This document shows, in pieces, positions 19,597-29,338 of a stretch of DNA of 63,338 nt. This stretch comes from Alphaproteobacteria bacterium (GTDB lineage: Bacteria > Pseudomonadota > Alphaproteobacteria > CAAHEQ01 > UBA3637). Positions within the stretch are counted from its first letter, which is position 1, and every line of letters starts with the position of its first letter. Position numbers and translations under genes: made by a program. The stretch lies in the NCBI GenBank assembly GCA_015062395.1, contig SUUS01000006.1:1-63338 (forward strand), in the 5' to 3' direction. The notes beneath the pieces are model-generated. The model saw only the letters and a list, made by a program, of their open reading frames with translations. It ran no database searches and had not been told where the DNA came from.

Positions 19597-20721
19597 TTAA
19601 ACACGCATAGGCATTAAAACATACAAAGCAGAAGCATCATTTGCATCTTGCAAAATAACTGGCGCTTGTGCATCTTTTAAAGAAAAACGAACTGTTCCAC
19701 CTTTGACTTGAGATAAAATATCCAATAAATAACGATAGTTAAAACCAACTTCCAACGGTTCCCCATCGTACCCTGCTTCCATTTCATCTTCTGCCATACC
19801 TTCTTCCGTATTTGAAGCAGTCACAGTCAAAACACCCTTTTTCAGTTGTAATTTAATTCCTTTTGACTTTTCAAAGATAACAGCGACACGATCGACCAAG
19901 GTAATTAAAGCAGAACTATCCACTTCCAAAAATTTATCATTTCCCTCTGGAATAACACGTTCATAATCTGGATAATTACCATCAATTAAACGAGAAGATA
20001 AAATCACATTTTCCAACGAAAAACGAACTTGGTTTTGCGATACGCAAACCAATACTTCATCTTGTGTTTCGGCAAGTAATTTAGTTAATTCGCCAATGGT
20101 TTTTCTGGGAATAATAACAGCTGGCATATTAGAAACACCTTCAGGCATATCGATTTGTGCTGTCGCCAAACGATGACCGTCTGTTGCAGCAACTTTTAAG
20201 AACGACTTATCTGCAGTTTTTTCATGTAAATACAACCCGTTCAAGTTATAATGTGTTTCTTCTGTTGATGCTGCGAACTGTGTTCGTTCAATCAAATCAG
20301 CTAAAACCTTAGCTGGCAATGAAAAAGTAGAGGAAGCTTCTTCAACGGCCATTGTTGGAAAACCTTCAGCTGGTATTGTAGCCAACGCAAAACGAGAACG
20401 ACCAGAAGATACCTGTAATTGAGCCCCCTCGCCTTCGCATTCCAATCGAACTTCTGCACCATCAGGCAATTTTTTTACAATATCATACAGCTTATGCGCA
20501 GAAACAGTCAAAGCAGCAGGCTGTTCAACCGTTGCTGGAACCTTATCTGAAATTTCAATTTCATTATCGGTTGCTCGCAATAACAAAGTCCCACCATTTT
20601 CAACTGTTGCATCCAACAAAACGTTTGATAAAATGGGTATCGTTTGACGACGTTCTACAACGCTCTGAACATGGGATAACGATTTCAACAATAATGCGCG
20701 TTCAATGGTTATTTTCATCAT
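19597..20721 (-). CDS. dnaN: DNA polymerase III beta subunit (sliding clamp)
   Basis: 374 residues in three repeated clamp domains, usual length. It starts MKITIERALLLKSLSHVQSVVERRQTIPIL-like (two adjacent ATG codons, 20721 and 20718) and ends ...YVLMPMRV, the canonical MPMR(L/V) C-terminus. The 'DGHRLA' and 'DGNYPDYERVIP' blocks are typical. It is first in the dnaN-recF-acetyltransferase-gyrB group. dnaA is not upstream; a TPR protein gene is there instead, so the origin cluster is rearranged. The 190 bp upstream are very A/T-rich and contain a TATACT box (20791-20786) without a good -35. Confidence 0.97.
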   Translation of the reverse strand: MMKITIERALLLKSLSHVQSVVERRQTIPILSNVLLDATVENGGTLLLRATDNEIEISDKVPATVEQPAALTVSAHKLYDIVKKLPDGAEVRLECEGEGAQLQVSSGRSRFALATIPAEGFPTMAVEEASSTFSLPAKVLADLIERTQFAASTEETHYNLNGLYLHEKTADKSFLKVAATDGHRLATAQIDMPEGVSNMPAVIIPRKTIGELTKLLAETQDEVLVCVSQNQVRFSLENVILSSRLIDGNYPDYERVIPEGNDKFLEVDSSALITLVDRVAVIFEKSKGIKLQLKKGVLTVTASNTEEGMAEDEMEAGYDGEPLEVGFNYRYLLDILSQVKGGTVRFSLKDAQAPVILQDANDASALYVLMPMRV

Positions 20722-20909
20722 TTTATTTTCCTTTTATTCGTTAAAAACATTCTAAAAGAAAGTTCGTTTCTTTTATCTTTTAACAAGTATAGCAAATTTT
20801 AACAAAAAGAATAGAAAAAAATAAAAAAATATAAAAAAAATTTATACTTTTTTTCTTGACTTTTCACAAAAAAACATCTTAAAAAAAATATATCCGATTT
20901 TTCAAAAAC

Positions 20910-22019
20910 TTATCGCACACGTTCTTCTTGAGCAATAGAACGAATACGTGCTAATTTTAACGCTTCACGAACTTTCAAGCGTTCAATTTGGACAGATTCG
21001 TTATAACGTTCTTTTTCATCTTGGAATCGGGTCCGAATTTCATCCAATCGATTGCGCACTTCTGTTTTACGTATCATTTCAATAGCATAATTAAGCATAT
21101 AATTTTGAAGTGTTTTATCGACCCCTTTAGCCAAATTCAAAAAGACACGTTCCATAACCTTATCGTTCGACCCAACTGAACGCTGTCTAAAACGCCCATA
21201 CAGTATTTGAGCCCTAGAATCTTTTGGGTTCAGCTCTATAGCTCTTTGATAGGCTTTATCTGCCAAACGCGTATCATAAACACCCAAAATCAAAGCTAAA
21301 TGCAATGATAATTTAGCAGCTTCTTTTTTAGCATACTGTCGCAATAAATTATCTTTTAAGTTAATTAAAACTTTTTGTTGTACCATTAATTCTTTGCGCA
21401 TTAAATTTGCCGCCTTTTCTGGCTTTCCCTGAGATAGTTCTTTTAGTGCCCTTGCATATTCCCTTTTTTGGCGAGATTTTGGCTCTAAAATTTTTTGAGC
21501 AGCCAAATCTCTAAAGCCACGAATGCTTTCAATCAAAGGAACAACATCAATCAACGAATACTTTGAAGGCAAAATCTTTAAAATTTCATTATCAGAAAGT
21601 CCTTGACCAACCGATTGCATAACCAGATGAAACAAATCAACACCAGCAGGCAAATAAGTTGCTTTTTTCGGTTTTCCCTGTCTTTTTACTTCTTCAAATA
21701 AAGAAATTGCATCACTTAAGGCTCCTGCCTCTTCAACCTGTGCATACCGTTGCCAATACCTCATACGTCCGATATCAGAAAAATCAGAAAAAGAAACTCG
21801 ATGCCAATTAATGAAGTATCTATAGATGATTTTTAGAAAAATAAATAACAGCGTTAATAAAAACAATAACGCAATATAGCGCATATAAACACCGAAACTA
21901 GAAAATATATCATTAACTTTATCACAAACTGCATCGAACCAGCGTAAAGGTTTTCTCATAAAAGAAAAATCACTTAACCAAATTCGAATTTTTTGAAATG
22001 TTGTTAACCTGTCAATCAT
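20910..22019 (-). CDS. TPR-containing single-pass membrane protein, unknown function
   Basis: An upstream ATG at 22043 also exists, but the ATG at 22019 (MIDRLTTFQK) has AGGGG at proper spacing, so I start there (369 aa). One membrane helix at about residues 48-68 (YIALLFLLTLLFIFLKIIY) follows a basic amphipathic N-terminus. The rest is helical with tetratricopeptide-like repeats, clearest in 'ADKAYQRAIELNPKDSRAQILYGRF', and a charged coiled-coil C-terminus. TPR proteins usually scaffold complexes, and the partner is unknown. It is not obviously coupled to dnaN, whose start lies 190 bp further on. Confidence 0.75.
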   Translation of the reverse strand: MIDRLTTFQKIRIWLSDFSFMRKPLRWFDAVCDKVNDIFSSFGVYMRYIALLFLLTLLFIFLKIIYRYFINWHRVSFSDFSDIGRMRYWQRYAQVEEAGALSDAISLFEEVKRQGKPKKATYLPAGVDLFHLVMQSVGQGLSDNEILKILPSKYSLIDVVPLIESIRGFRDLAAQKILEPKSRQKREYARALKELSQGKPEKAANLMRKELMVQQKVLINLKDNLLRQYAKKEAAKLSLHLALILGVYDTRLADKAYQRAIELNPKDSRAQILYGRFRQRSVGSNDKVMERVFLNLAKGVDKTLQNYMLNYAIEMIRKTEVRNRLDEIRTRFQDEKERYNESVQIERLKVREALKLARIRSIAQEERVR

Positions 22020-22150
22020 CTGCACCCCTAAACCCAAAGGCATTATAACACAAAAAAAAGATTTTAGCTATAAAAAAATACTTTTTTAACATTTTATTAA
22101 CTCATAAGAAGCAAAATAAAGACATTCTGTAAATTTTAAAAGGGGAAAAT

Positions 22151-24553
22151 ATGCTAAAAAACGAACTTTCTTACAAGGATTTATACACTCCTTGCTCTTT
22201 AAAAACATTATCATTCAAAACAACAAAAGACGTAGAAAACAATTCTGAAGTTATTGGTCAAGAAAAAGCTATTGATGCGATTTTGTTTGCGATGAACATG
22301 CCCGACGATGGTTATAATGTTTTTTGTTTAGGTTCAGAAGGAAACGGAAAGAAAAGTTTAGCATTGCAGCTATTGAAAAAAGAAGCCTTATCTCGTAAAG
22401 CGCCCGATGATTGGTGTTATGTCAACAATTTTGATTTTTCACATAAACCTAAAGCGATTCGTTTACCTGCTGGAAAAGGGAAAACTTTTGCAAAAGATAT
22501 TGAAAAATTCATCAACGCAGCATTGAATATACTCCCCAGCATTTTTGAAGATAACAATTACAACAAGCAAGTTCAAATGATTCAAGAACGCTTTAAAAAT
22601 CAGCGAGAAGAATACTTTGCTTCACTTCAAGAAATTGCAAAAGGTAAGAAAAATGTTGCTATTTTACGCATGCCTACTGGTTTAGTTGTTGCTCCGACAA
22701 AAGATGGTGAAGTATTAACACCTGAAACCTTTGATAAATTACCAAAAACGACACGTAAACGTATCTTGGATCAAATGAGTGAAACGCAAACAAAACTACA
22801 AGAAGCCGTAAAAGAAGTTCCTAAATGGGAAAAAGAAGAAAAAGAACAAATCAACTTATTAAACGAACAAATGACCCGAGATGCCGTACAAGGTTTAGTA
22901 TTAGATTTATCTAAAAAGTACGCAGATATTCCTGCGGCAAAAGAATACATAGAGCACATGGATAACGACATCATCGAAAATGTCACGTTATTTTTGGACG
23001 AACAAACAGAAGAAGAAGACGCTTTATCAACTTTTATCAAAAAATCAAAGAAAAATTCACTGATTATGGACAGATATAAGGTCAACCTGTTTGTCCACCA
23101 CAGTCCTCGTCAAAATGCGCCTGTTATTTATTTGGAAAATCCAAACTTGCCAAATTTAGTTGGCAGAATGGAAAGAACACAACATTTTGGAACGCTAACG
23201 ACTGATTTTAGCTTAATCAAACCAGGCGCTTTGCATTTAGCTAACGGTGGTTTCTTAATCATCGAAGCAAAAGATATTTGTTCTCATCCAGCTGCGTGGG
23301 AAAGTTTAAAAAGAGCCTTAAAAGCAAAAAAAATTCATATTGAATCTGCTGAAGAAGAAGCTGGTGTAATGAGTACGACAACTTTGGAACCAGAACCAAT
23401 TCCTTTGGATATAAAGATTGTTTTAATCGGAGAACCAGAGCTTTATTACACATTGTCAGAATTAGATCCTGATTTCTTAAAATTGTTCAAAGTTGAAGCA
23501 AACTTTTATCCCAAAATTGAACGCGATGAAATCAACGTTGAAAAATATGTTTCCTTGATGGCTATGTTGGTTCAAAAATACAAATTACGCGCATTTTCTA
23601 AAAACGCTCTCGAACGATTAATCGAGTATTCGTCAAGGATGAGCGAAGATGCAACCAAATTAACGACACGTCTTTCTGTTATTTCTGACTTAATGAAAGA
23701 ATCTGATTACTTTGCCAGACTTGATAAAAGTCCTTTAACAGAACGCAGGCATGTTGAAGATGCGATTCGGGCCAAAATAGAACGTTCAAACAATTCATAT
23801 AAACAAAGTTTAGAATATATTAAAAACGGGACGATTATTATCAAAACGACAGGAAAAGAAGTTGGTCAAATAAATATCCTAGCCGTTCAAGAGTTTGGTC
23901 ATATTCGTTTTGGTCGTCCCTCCAGATTAACATGCCAAGTTTATTTAGGGGATGGGAAAATCATCGACATTGAACGTGAAGTCGAATTAGGCGGTCCTCT
24001 ACACACAAAAGGGGTACTGATTTTATCATCGTTTTTAGCATCGACTTTCGGACAAAACGAAGCGCTATCTTTTAACGCAAGTTTAGCAATCGAACAATCT
24101 TATGGTCCTATTGATGGAGATTCTGCTTCTAGTGCTGAATTATATGCTTTATTATCGGCATTATCTAAACAGCCAATTAAACAAGGAATTGCCGTCACGG
24201 GTTCTGTTAATCAGTTAGGACAAGTACAAGCTATTGGTGGCGTTAATGAAAAAATAGAAGGTTTCTTTGATGTTTGTCGTATTAACGGCTTAACAGGCGA
24301 ACAAGGCGTTATTGTTCCCAAAACAAACGTTCGAAATCTGATGTTAAGAGAAGATGTTGTGACAGCAGTTCAAAAAGGGTTATTCCATATTTATGCTGTT
24401 TCAACCATTGCTGAAGGAATTGAAATTTTAACTGGAGTTCCTGCTGGTTCCCTCGGAAAAAATGGTACTTATCCGAAAAACAGCATTTATGGAAAAACTG
24501 TAAAAGAATTACACAGATTATTCAAAGCTGCCAACAAACGAAAAGACAAATAA
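22151..24553 (+). CDS. Lon-family ATP-dependent protease (AAA+/S16, LonB/LonC-like)
   Basis: 800 residues. Walker A-like GSEGNGKKS lies at about 58-66 and is followed by a long coiled-coil insertion (about 100-310). The rest of the AAA+ module (HLANGGFLIIEAKDI as Walker B, then EPIPLDIKIVLIGEPELYY) comes next. The C-terminal S16 peptidase shows the catalytic Ser in DGDSASSAELYAL and the catalytic Lys in GGVNEKIEGF. This is the 'AAA_32' Lon-like arrangement rather than classical LonA, because the N-terminal LAN domain is missing. The Walker B acidic residue appears as 'IIEAKD', within family range. A good ribosome site (AAAGGGG) precedes the ATG. Role: protein quality control or regulated proteolysis. 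Confidence 0.9.
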   Translation: MLKNELSYKDLYTPCSLKTLSFKTTKDVENNSEVIGQEKAIDAILFAMNMPDDGYNVFCLGSEGNGKKSLALQLLKKEALSRKAPDDWCYVNNFDFSHKPKAIRLPAGKGKTFAKDIEKFINAALNILPSIFEDNNYNKQVQMIQERFKNQREEYFASLQEIAKGKKNVAILRMPTGLVVAPTKDGEVLTPETFDKLPKTTRKRILDQMSETQTKLQEAVKEVPKWEKEEKEQINLLNEQMTRDAVQGLVLDLSKKYADIPAAKEYIEHMDNDIIENVTLFLDEQTEEEDALSTFIKKSKKNSLIMDRYKVNLFVHHSPRQNAPVIYLENPNLPNLVGRMERTQHFGTLTTDFSLIKPGALHLANGGFLIIEAKDICSHPAAWESLKRALKAKKIHIESAEEEAGVMSTTTLEPEPIPLDIKIVLIGEPELYYTLSELDPDFLKLFKVEANFYPKIERDEINVEKYVSLMAMLVQKYKLRAFSKNALERLIEYSSRMSEDATKLTTRLSVISDLMKESDYFARLDKSPLTERRHVEDAIRAKIERSNNSYKQSLEYIKNGTIIIKTTGKEVGQINILAVQEFGHIRFGRPSRLTCQVYLGDGKIIDIEREVELGGPLHTKGVLILSSFLASTFGQNEALSFNASLAIEQSYGPIDGDSASSAELYALLSALSKQPIKQGIAVTGSVNQLGQVQAIGGVNEKIEGFFDVCRINGLTGEQGVIVPKTNVRNLMLREDVVTAVQKGLFHIYAVSTIAEGIEILTGVPAGSLGKNGTYPKNSIYGKTVKELHRLFKAANKRKDK

Positions 24554-24568
24554 CAAGAAATATTTTAT

Positions 24569-24605
24569 AAAAGCATTGTTTTCATTGAATCAAAACAATG
24601 CTTTT
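24569..24605. terminator. Bidirectional terminator between the protease gene and trmN
   Basis: Perfect 14-bp inverted repeat AAAAGCATTGTTTT / AAAACAATGCTTTT around a 9-nt loop; it overlaps the last codons of the opposing trmN gene. Confidence 0.8.
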
Positions 24606-25300
24606 GCTTGACGCATAATTTCTTCTGTTTGCTGGGTTCTGGTATTATCTGCATTGTGCAAAACAATGCCTTGATGCAAAACAAAAGCAGACTTTAAATT
24701 CATAGTTGCTTGTATTATAACGCGCTTTGGTGGAACACCATCCTTCGGCCACAAAGGGATTAAGGTGATTTTGCCCATACGCCCATTTAAAATAGACAGA
24801 ATTTCTGGAACGGCTTGTGTTCTGTGAATTATTGTCAAAGTTCCTTTTGCTCTGACTTTCTTAATGCAAAAATCTAACCATTTAGATAAAGGGACCTGTT
24901 GCGCATGCGCAATAGCTGTTATTTTATTATCTCGTTGTGGTGTTTCGCTAAAATATGGAGGATTAGTGACGACATGATGAAACTGTCGTTCTTTCCAAGT
25001 TTTAGGAGGATTTAGTACATCAGCATTAACAACTTCAAATTCCATGCTATTCAAATGCGCATTTTCACATGCTAAATTCGCCATTTCTTGCTGGATTTCA
25101 ATACCTGTTATTTGTGCCTTTGGTACCCGTGCTTTAATACACAAAGCCACAGCTCCAGTTCCACAACCAACATCTAAAACGGTTTGATTATCTTTAACAG
25201 GAACTGCAGACGCCAATAAAACAGCGTCAGAAGTAGCTCTATAATCGCCCTGTTTCAATCGAATTTTACCACCCAAAAAATCATCGATTGTATAATCCAT
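24590..25300 (-). CDS. trmN: tRNA1(Val) A37 N6-methyltransferase-like enzyme
   Basis: 236-residue class I SAM-dependent methyltransferase. The N-terminus has the family-typical 'DDFLGGKIRLKQGDYRATSDAVLLA', then motif I LDVGCGTGAVAL (about 41-52). The catalytic NPPY (VVTNPPYFSE, about 113) is characteristic of N6-adenine methylation. Family members (TrmN6/YfiC) methylate A37 of tRNA1(Val). It lies 6 bp after mnmA, another tRNA-modification gene, probably in one operon. Substrate specificity is inferred from the family. Confidence 0.85.
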   Translation of the reverse strand: MDYTIDDFLGGKIRLKQGDYRATSDAVLLASAVPVKDNQTVLDVGCGTGAVALCIKARVPKAQITGIEIQQEMANLACENAHLNSMEFEVVNADVLNPPKTWKERQFHHVVTNPPYFSETPQRDNKITAIAHAQQVPLSKWLDFCIKKVRAKGTLTIIHRTQAVPEILSILNGRMGKITLIPLWPKDGVPPKRVIIQATMNLKSAFVLHQGIVLHNADNTRTQQTEEIMRQAKALF

Positions 25301-25306
25301 ATTTAG

Positions 25307-26371
25307 CTATTCCTTACAAATAATCCCACCACCGATAACATAATCGCCATCATAAAGAACCAACGACTGTCCTGGTGTAAACGATTTTTGAACGTCTTCA
25401 TACTTTATTTTAGCTTTATCACCATAAATAGAAACGCTTACGGCTGCTGGTTTTGCTGTAGAACGTTGTTTTGCAAAAGCCTTAAAATTATCTGCAGGTT
25501 TATCAAATTTTATCCAATGCAAATCTTCAATATAGCATTCTGTTTTTTGCGCATCCTTTTGTGTTCCAACCCAAACGATATTTCTATGAGCATCCATATC
25601 TAATACAAATAAAGGTTCTGAATACGAAACACCCAAGCCTTTTCTCTGACCGATTGTATAGTTCCAATAACCATTATGCACACCTAAAACAGTCCCGTTT
25701 GGCAACATGATATTTCCTTTTTTAATCGGCATTTGAAGCAAATCATTATAATTTCCAGAATAAAAATCTTGACTATCTGCTTTATCAGCAACATCCAATC
25801 CTTTTTCTTTAGCAATACGTCTGACTTCTTCCTTTGTCATACTTCCTAAAGGAAAAATTACTTTAGATAACTGTGTTTGGTTCAATTTATACAAAAAATA
25901 GCTTTGATCTTTTTTTTCATCAATTCCTTTTTTCAACAAATAACGACCATCTTTATATTCTGTTTGACAATAATGCCCTGTTGCAAAATAGTCAAAGGCA
26001 ATTCCTTCACTTTCTGCTTTTTGCAACAACAAACCAAACTTCATCAATTCGTTGCATTTTACACAGGGATTAGGCGTTCTTCCTGCCTTATATTCATTCT
26101 GAAAATAAGATAAAATTGTGTTTTTATACTCTTCTGAACAATCGAAAACAAAAGTTTTAATCCCTATTTTTTTTCCAAATTCATGAATGTTGGTAATTTC
26201 AGGCTTTTCAAAAGGACCATAACAAGCATTCCCCCCTATTAAATTAGGGATATCCTTGTTATAAATAGACATAGAAACTCCAATAACATCGTATCCTTGT
26301 TCTTTAAGCAAAATGGCTGCTAAAGAAGAATCTACACCTCCTGAAAGACCAATTAAAACTACATCAGACAT
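25307..26371 (-). CDS. mnmA: tRNA 2-thiouridylase, MnmA family (second catalytic Cys not seen)
   Basis: 354 residues. The N-terminal PP-loop ATPase shows SGGVDSSLAA (about 9-18). The first catalytic Cys is in the 'TPNPCVKCNELMKFG' block. 'FATGHYC', 'KKDQSYFLYKLNQTQL' and 'GQRKGLGV' are all MnmA hallmarks. In well-studied MnmA enzymes the second Cys of the thiol relay follows the 'DSxGxCF' segment, whereas here that segment reads KADSQDFYSGNY with no Cys. Either another Cys substitutes or this is a divergent subfamily. Expected role: 2-thiolation of U34 in Lys/Glu/Gln tRNAs. It overlaps the exchanger gene by 13 bp. Confidence 0.85.
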   Translation of the reverse strand: MSDVVLIGLSGGVDSSLAAILLKEQGYDVIGVSMSIYNKDIPNLIGGNACYGPFEKPEITNIHEFGKKIGIKTFVFDCSEEYKNTILSYFQNEYKAGRTPNPCVKCNELMKFGLLLQKAESEGIAFDYFATGHYCQTEYKDGRYLLKKGIDEKKDQSYFLYKLNQTQLSKVIFPLGSMTKEEVRRIAKEKGLDVADKADSQDFYSGNYNDLLQMPIKKGNIMLPNGTVLGVHNGYWNYTIGQRKGLGVSYSEPLFVLDMDAHRNIVWVGTQKDAQKTECYIEDLHWIKFDKPADNFKAFAKQRSTAKPAAVSVSIYGDKAKIKYEDVQKSFTPGQSLVLYDGDYVIGGGIICKE

Positions 26372-27300
26372 ACAATATAACCAGTATATGCAATCAAAAA
26401 TAAAAAGCCCATAGTCCTAGAAATTTGTTTAAATAGTCCCAAACAAATCAGCCATAAAGTCGTCATAGACATAATTAAAATACTTTCCCATAAATCAGAC
26501 TTAAAAGGCAATGGAGTTAAAAGAGCAACAGTTCCCAAAATAAACAAAGCATTATAAATGTTAGAACCAACAACATTACCAAAAGCAACATCATTATGTT
26601 TACGGATAGATGCCATAATTGATGATGCCAATTCAGGCAAAGACGTCCCCACAGCAACCAATGTTAATCCGATAACTGTTTCAGAGATGCCCCATTGACG
26701 AGCTAAAAGAACAGAATTATCAACTAACAATTTAGCACCTAACATAGTCAATGCAATTCCTATGACTGCAGTAATAAAATAACGCAACGTAGATACTTTA
26801 TCATCAGCATTTTGTGTTATTTCTTTTTCAATTTTTTTCTGTTCTTTTTTATCTTTCATTTCAGAGCGATAGCAATAATAAATATAATAGATTAAAGTTG
26901 TGACAAAAATAATGCCCCCCAACAAATTTAAGCGTGTAAAAAACATTGCTAACACCAAAAACAAACAAGATAAAAACAAAAATGAGCTATCTCTTTTAAA
27001 ACTTTTCATATCGATTTTAATTGGATGAATTAATGCTGTCACCCCTAAAATCAACAAGATATTTGCGATATTCGAACCAACAACGTTTCCGATTGCAATT
27101 CCTGGAGATGGTGGTGTCTTAAAAACAGCTAAAATGCTTGCCATCAATTCTGGTGTTGAAGTCCCAAAACCGACCAAAACAATCCCAACAACCAATGGCG
27201 AAATGCCCATTTTATTGGCAACACCGACAGCGCCTTTTACAAGCAAATCGCCACCAAAAACCAATAAGAACAAACCCAATATAAGCATTAAATAAATCAT
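26359..27300 (-). CDS. Calcium/sodium antiporter (CaCA family, YrbG-like)
   Basis: 313 residues, about ten membrane helices in two inverted repeats. Each repeat has the ion-binding alpha motif: VGFGTSTPELMASI with GNVVGSNIANILLILG in the first, and VAVGTSLPELASSI with GNVVGSNIYNALFILG in the second. A charged cytoplasmic loop (about 150-172, MKDKKEQKKIEKE) separates the halves. The family exchanges Na+ or H+ for Ca2+ across the inner membrane. It is 4 bp after cvpA and overlaps mnmA, so it is part of the long minus-strand run from mlaE to trmN. Confidence 0.92.
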   Translation of the reverse strand: MIYLMLILGLFLLVFGGDLLVKGAVGVANKMGISPLVVGIVLVGFGTSTPELMASILAVFKTPPSPGIAIGNVVGSNIANILLILGVTALIHPIKIDMKSFKRDSSFLFLSCLFLVLAMFFTRLNLLGGIIFVTTLIYYIYYCYRSEMKDKKEQKKIEKEITQNADDKVSTLRYFITAVIGIALTMLGAKLLVDNSVLLARQWGISETVIGLTLVAVGTSLPELASSIMASIRKHNDVAFGNVVGSNIYNALFILGTVALLTPLPFKSDLWESILIMSMTTLWLICLGLFKQISRTMGFLFLIAYTGYIVCLM

Positions 27301-27304
27301 TTTT

Positions 27305-27946
27305 TTACTCCTCTATACTTTCTAATAAAATATCCATATCATCTAAATCTTCATTGTCATAACCAACCGTTGTTTCCGTTGGTACATCCTTATTTTCTTC
27401 CAAAGTATTTTCTGTTTTTTGCTCTTCTTTATTTTCAAGATTATCTGAACGCATATCTTTTAATCCCTTAACGAAGCTATCAGGAAGCATTTTTTCAATA
27501 GATGGAACCATTTTTTGAAAATTCTTTAACAAATAATTTTCATCTATATATTTATCCATAGTATCAGAAGAAACTGCGAACACCGCAAAGAAATAAACAA
27601 ATAAAATTAAAAGCCCCCCCCGAATAAGACCAAAAACAAAACCCAACACTCGGTCCAAACCACTTAAAACACTTTTACGCAACTTTTCATTAATTTTAGC
27701 ATTTATAATTGTACAAACAATTAAAATAATCAAAGCAATGCTAATTGCAGCCACAATATCTGCAACAGTTGGATTGTTTATCATCTTGCGAAATAAAGGA
27801 CGAGCCAATACCAATCCATAAAAAGCACCAAATGCAGCTAATAACCAAGTCAACAATCCCAGCAATTCACGAACTAATCCTCGATACAGAGCAAGCAATC
27901 CTGAAATTAAAACCACTAAAATAATAAGAATATCTAAAACACCCAT
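27305..27946 (-). CDS. cvpA: CvpA family membrane protein
   Basis: 213 residues. Four membrane helices span about 1-125, starting VLDILIILVVLISGLLALYRGLVREL and including the 'VLGFVFGLIRGGLLIL' block, both typical of CvpA (named from colicin V production). The C-terminal 80 residues are acidic and cytoplasmic. CvpA is linked to envelope homeostasis, but its biochemical role is uncertain. A C8 run on the plus strand (27614-27621) encodes the 'RGG' of helix four. The reading frame is intact here, but slippage would truncate the protein. Confidence 0.85.
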   Translation of the reverse strand: MGVLDILIILVVLISGLLALYRGLVRELLGLLTWLLAAFGAFYGLVLARPLFRKMINNPTVADIVAAISIALIILIVCTIINAKINEKLRKSVLSGLDRVLGFVFGLIRGGLLILFVYFFAVFAVSSDTMDKYIDENYLLKNFQKMVPSIEKMLPDSFVKGLKDMRSDNLENKEEQKTENTLEENKDVPTETTVGYDNEDLDDMDILLESIEE

Positions 27947-27955
27947 TTTTGTTTC

Positions 27956-29338
27956 CTATTTTACAAAAAAATCTACTAAAGTTTTTAAATGTCCCAATTC
28001 TTGTCGTTGAATTGATGAAGTTATTTTTTTCTTTTGATTATGTTGGGTTGGCATTAGCGCTTTTTCAAATCCCAATTTAGATGCTTCTTTTAGGCGCAAA
28101 TCCATTTGAGGCGTTGCACGAACTTCACCAGATAACCCCACTTCACCAAAAACGACCATATCAGCTGGAACAGGTTTTTGCATTAAAGAAGAAATAACCG
28201 CTGTTGCAACCGACAAATCTGCTGCTGGTTCTGTTATCCTTAATCCCCCTGCAACATTCAAATAAATATCTTTATTATTCAACTGAATACCACATCTAGC
28301 CTCTAGCACAGCTAAAATCATATTCAATCGCCCAGAATCCCATCCAACAACGGCCCGTCGTGGAGAAGATGCAGATGATGGAGCTACCAACGCTTGAATT
28401 TCAACCAACACAGGACGAGAACCTTCAATCCCTGCAAAAACACAAGAACCAGATATATTTCCCCTTCTTTCTGCAAGAAATAAAGCTGACGGATTAGAAA
28501 CCTCCTCTAACCCTTGTTCAGTCATTTCAAAAACCCCAATTTCATCCGTTGCTCCAAACCGATTTTTTACAGCTCTTAAGATACGAAAATGATGTCCTCT
28601 ATCGCCTTCAAAATACAATACGGTATCAACCATATGTTCCAAAACTCTTGGACCTGCTAACGTTCCTTCTTTTGTCACGTGACCAACAAGGAATAAAATA
28701 AATCCCTTTCTTTTAGCTAACCTGATTAATTCATGCCCAGCAGCACGAACCTGTCCAACAGTCCCTGGAGATGAATCTAATGTATCGACAAACATCGTTT
28801 GTATTGAGTCGATTACAACGACATCCGGAGAATCGTTTATATCTAATGTTGTCAAGATATCACGAACATTCATTGTGCTAGCCAATTCAACTTCTGCTTG
28901 AGATAAACCCAATCTAGCAGCTCTTAATCGAATTTGTTCAATAGACTCTTCGCCAGAAATATAAACACAACGCGTTGGCGTTCCTTTTTTATTAACACCT
29001 GCAGATAATTTTGCAACCGCTTGTAATAATAATGTTGATTTTCCTATTCCAGGATCGCCTCCAACCAAAATACAAGAACCTTCAACTAATCCACCTCCGC
29101 AAACACGATCCAATTCTTGAATATTAGATTTCAAACGAAATGCTTTTTCAGAAACACCTTTTAAATCACAAAAGTCTATTTTTCGACCACTTTTTCCTGA
29201 TACAGATTTAGGCGCTTCTGCAACAACTGCCTCCTCTACTATCGTATTCCACTTTCCACAAGCGTCACACTTTCCAGCCCATTTTGCATAAACTGAACCA
29301 CACTCTTGACAAACAAATTGTGTCGCTGTTTTGGCCAT
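27956..29338 (-). CDS. radA: DNA repair protein RadA
   Basis: 460 residues. Zinc finger C-x2-C...C-x2-C at the N-terminus (FVCQECGSVYAKW, CDACGKW), RecA-like ATPase with Walker A GGDPGIGKST and Walker B DVVVIDSIQT, the RadA-specific KNRFG motif (AVKNRFGATDE), and a C-terminal Lon-like domain (GGLRITEPAADLSVATAVIS) without protease activity. RadA is a helicase that aids branch migration in recombinational repair. Its start overlaps the stop of mlaF by one base, indicating co-transcription. Confidence 0.96.
   Translation of the reverse strand: MAKTATQFVCQECGSVYAKWAGKCDACGKWNTIVEEAVVAEAPKSVSGKSGRKIDFCDLKGVSEKAFRLKSNIQELDRVCGGGLVEGSCILVGGDPGIGKSTLLLQAVAKLSAGVNKKGTPTRCVYISGEESIEQIRLRAARLGLSQAEVELASTMNVRDILTTLDINDSPDVVVIDSIQTMFVDTLDSSPGTVGQVRAAGHELIRLAKRKGFILFLVGHVTKEGTLAGPRVLEHMVDTVLYFEGDRGHHFRILRAVKNRFGATDEIGVFEMTEQGLEEVSNPSALFLAERRGNISGSCVFAGIEGSRPVLVEIQALVAPSSASSPRRAVVGWDSGRLNMILAVLEARCGIQLNNKDIYLNVAGGLRITEPAADLSVATAVISSLMQKPVPADMVVFGEVGLSGEVRATPQMDLRLKEASKLGFEKALMPTQHNQKKKITSSIQRQELGHLKTLVDFFVK

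Noticed and set aside
20722-20909. A/T-rich gap upstream of dnaN considered as replication origin
   Set aside because: No clear DnaA boxes (TTATCCACA-like clusters) and no dnaA gene beside it.
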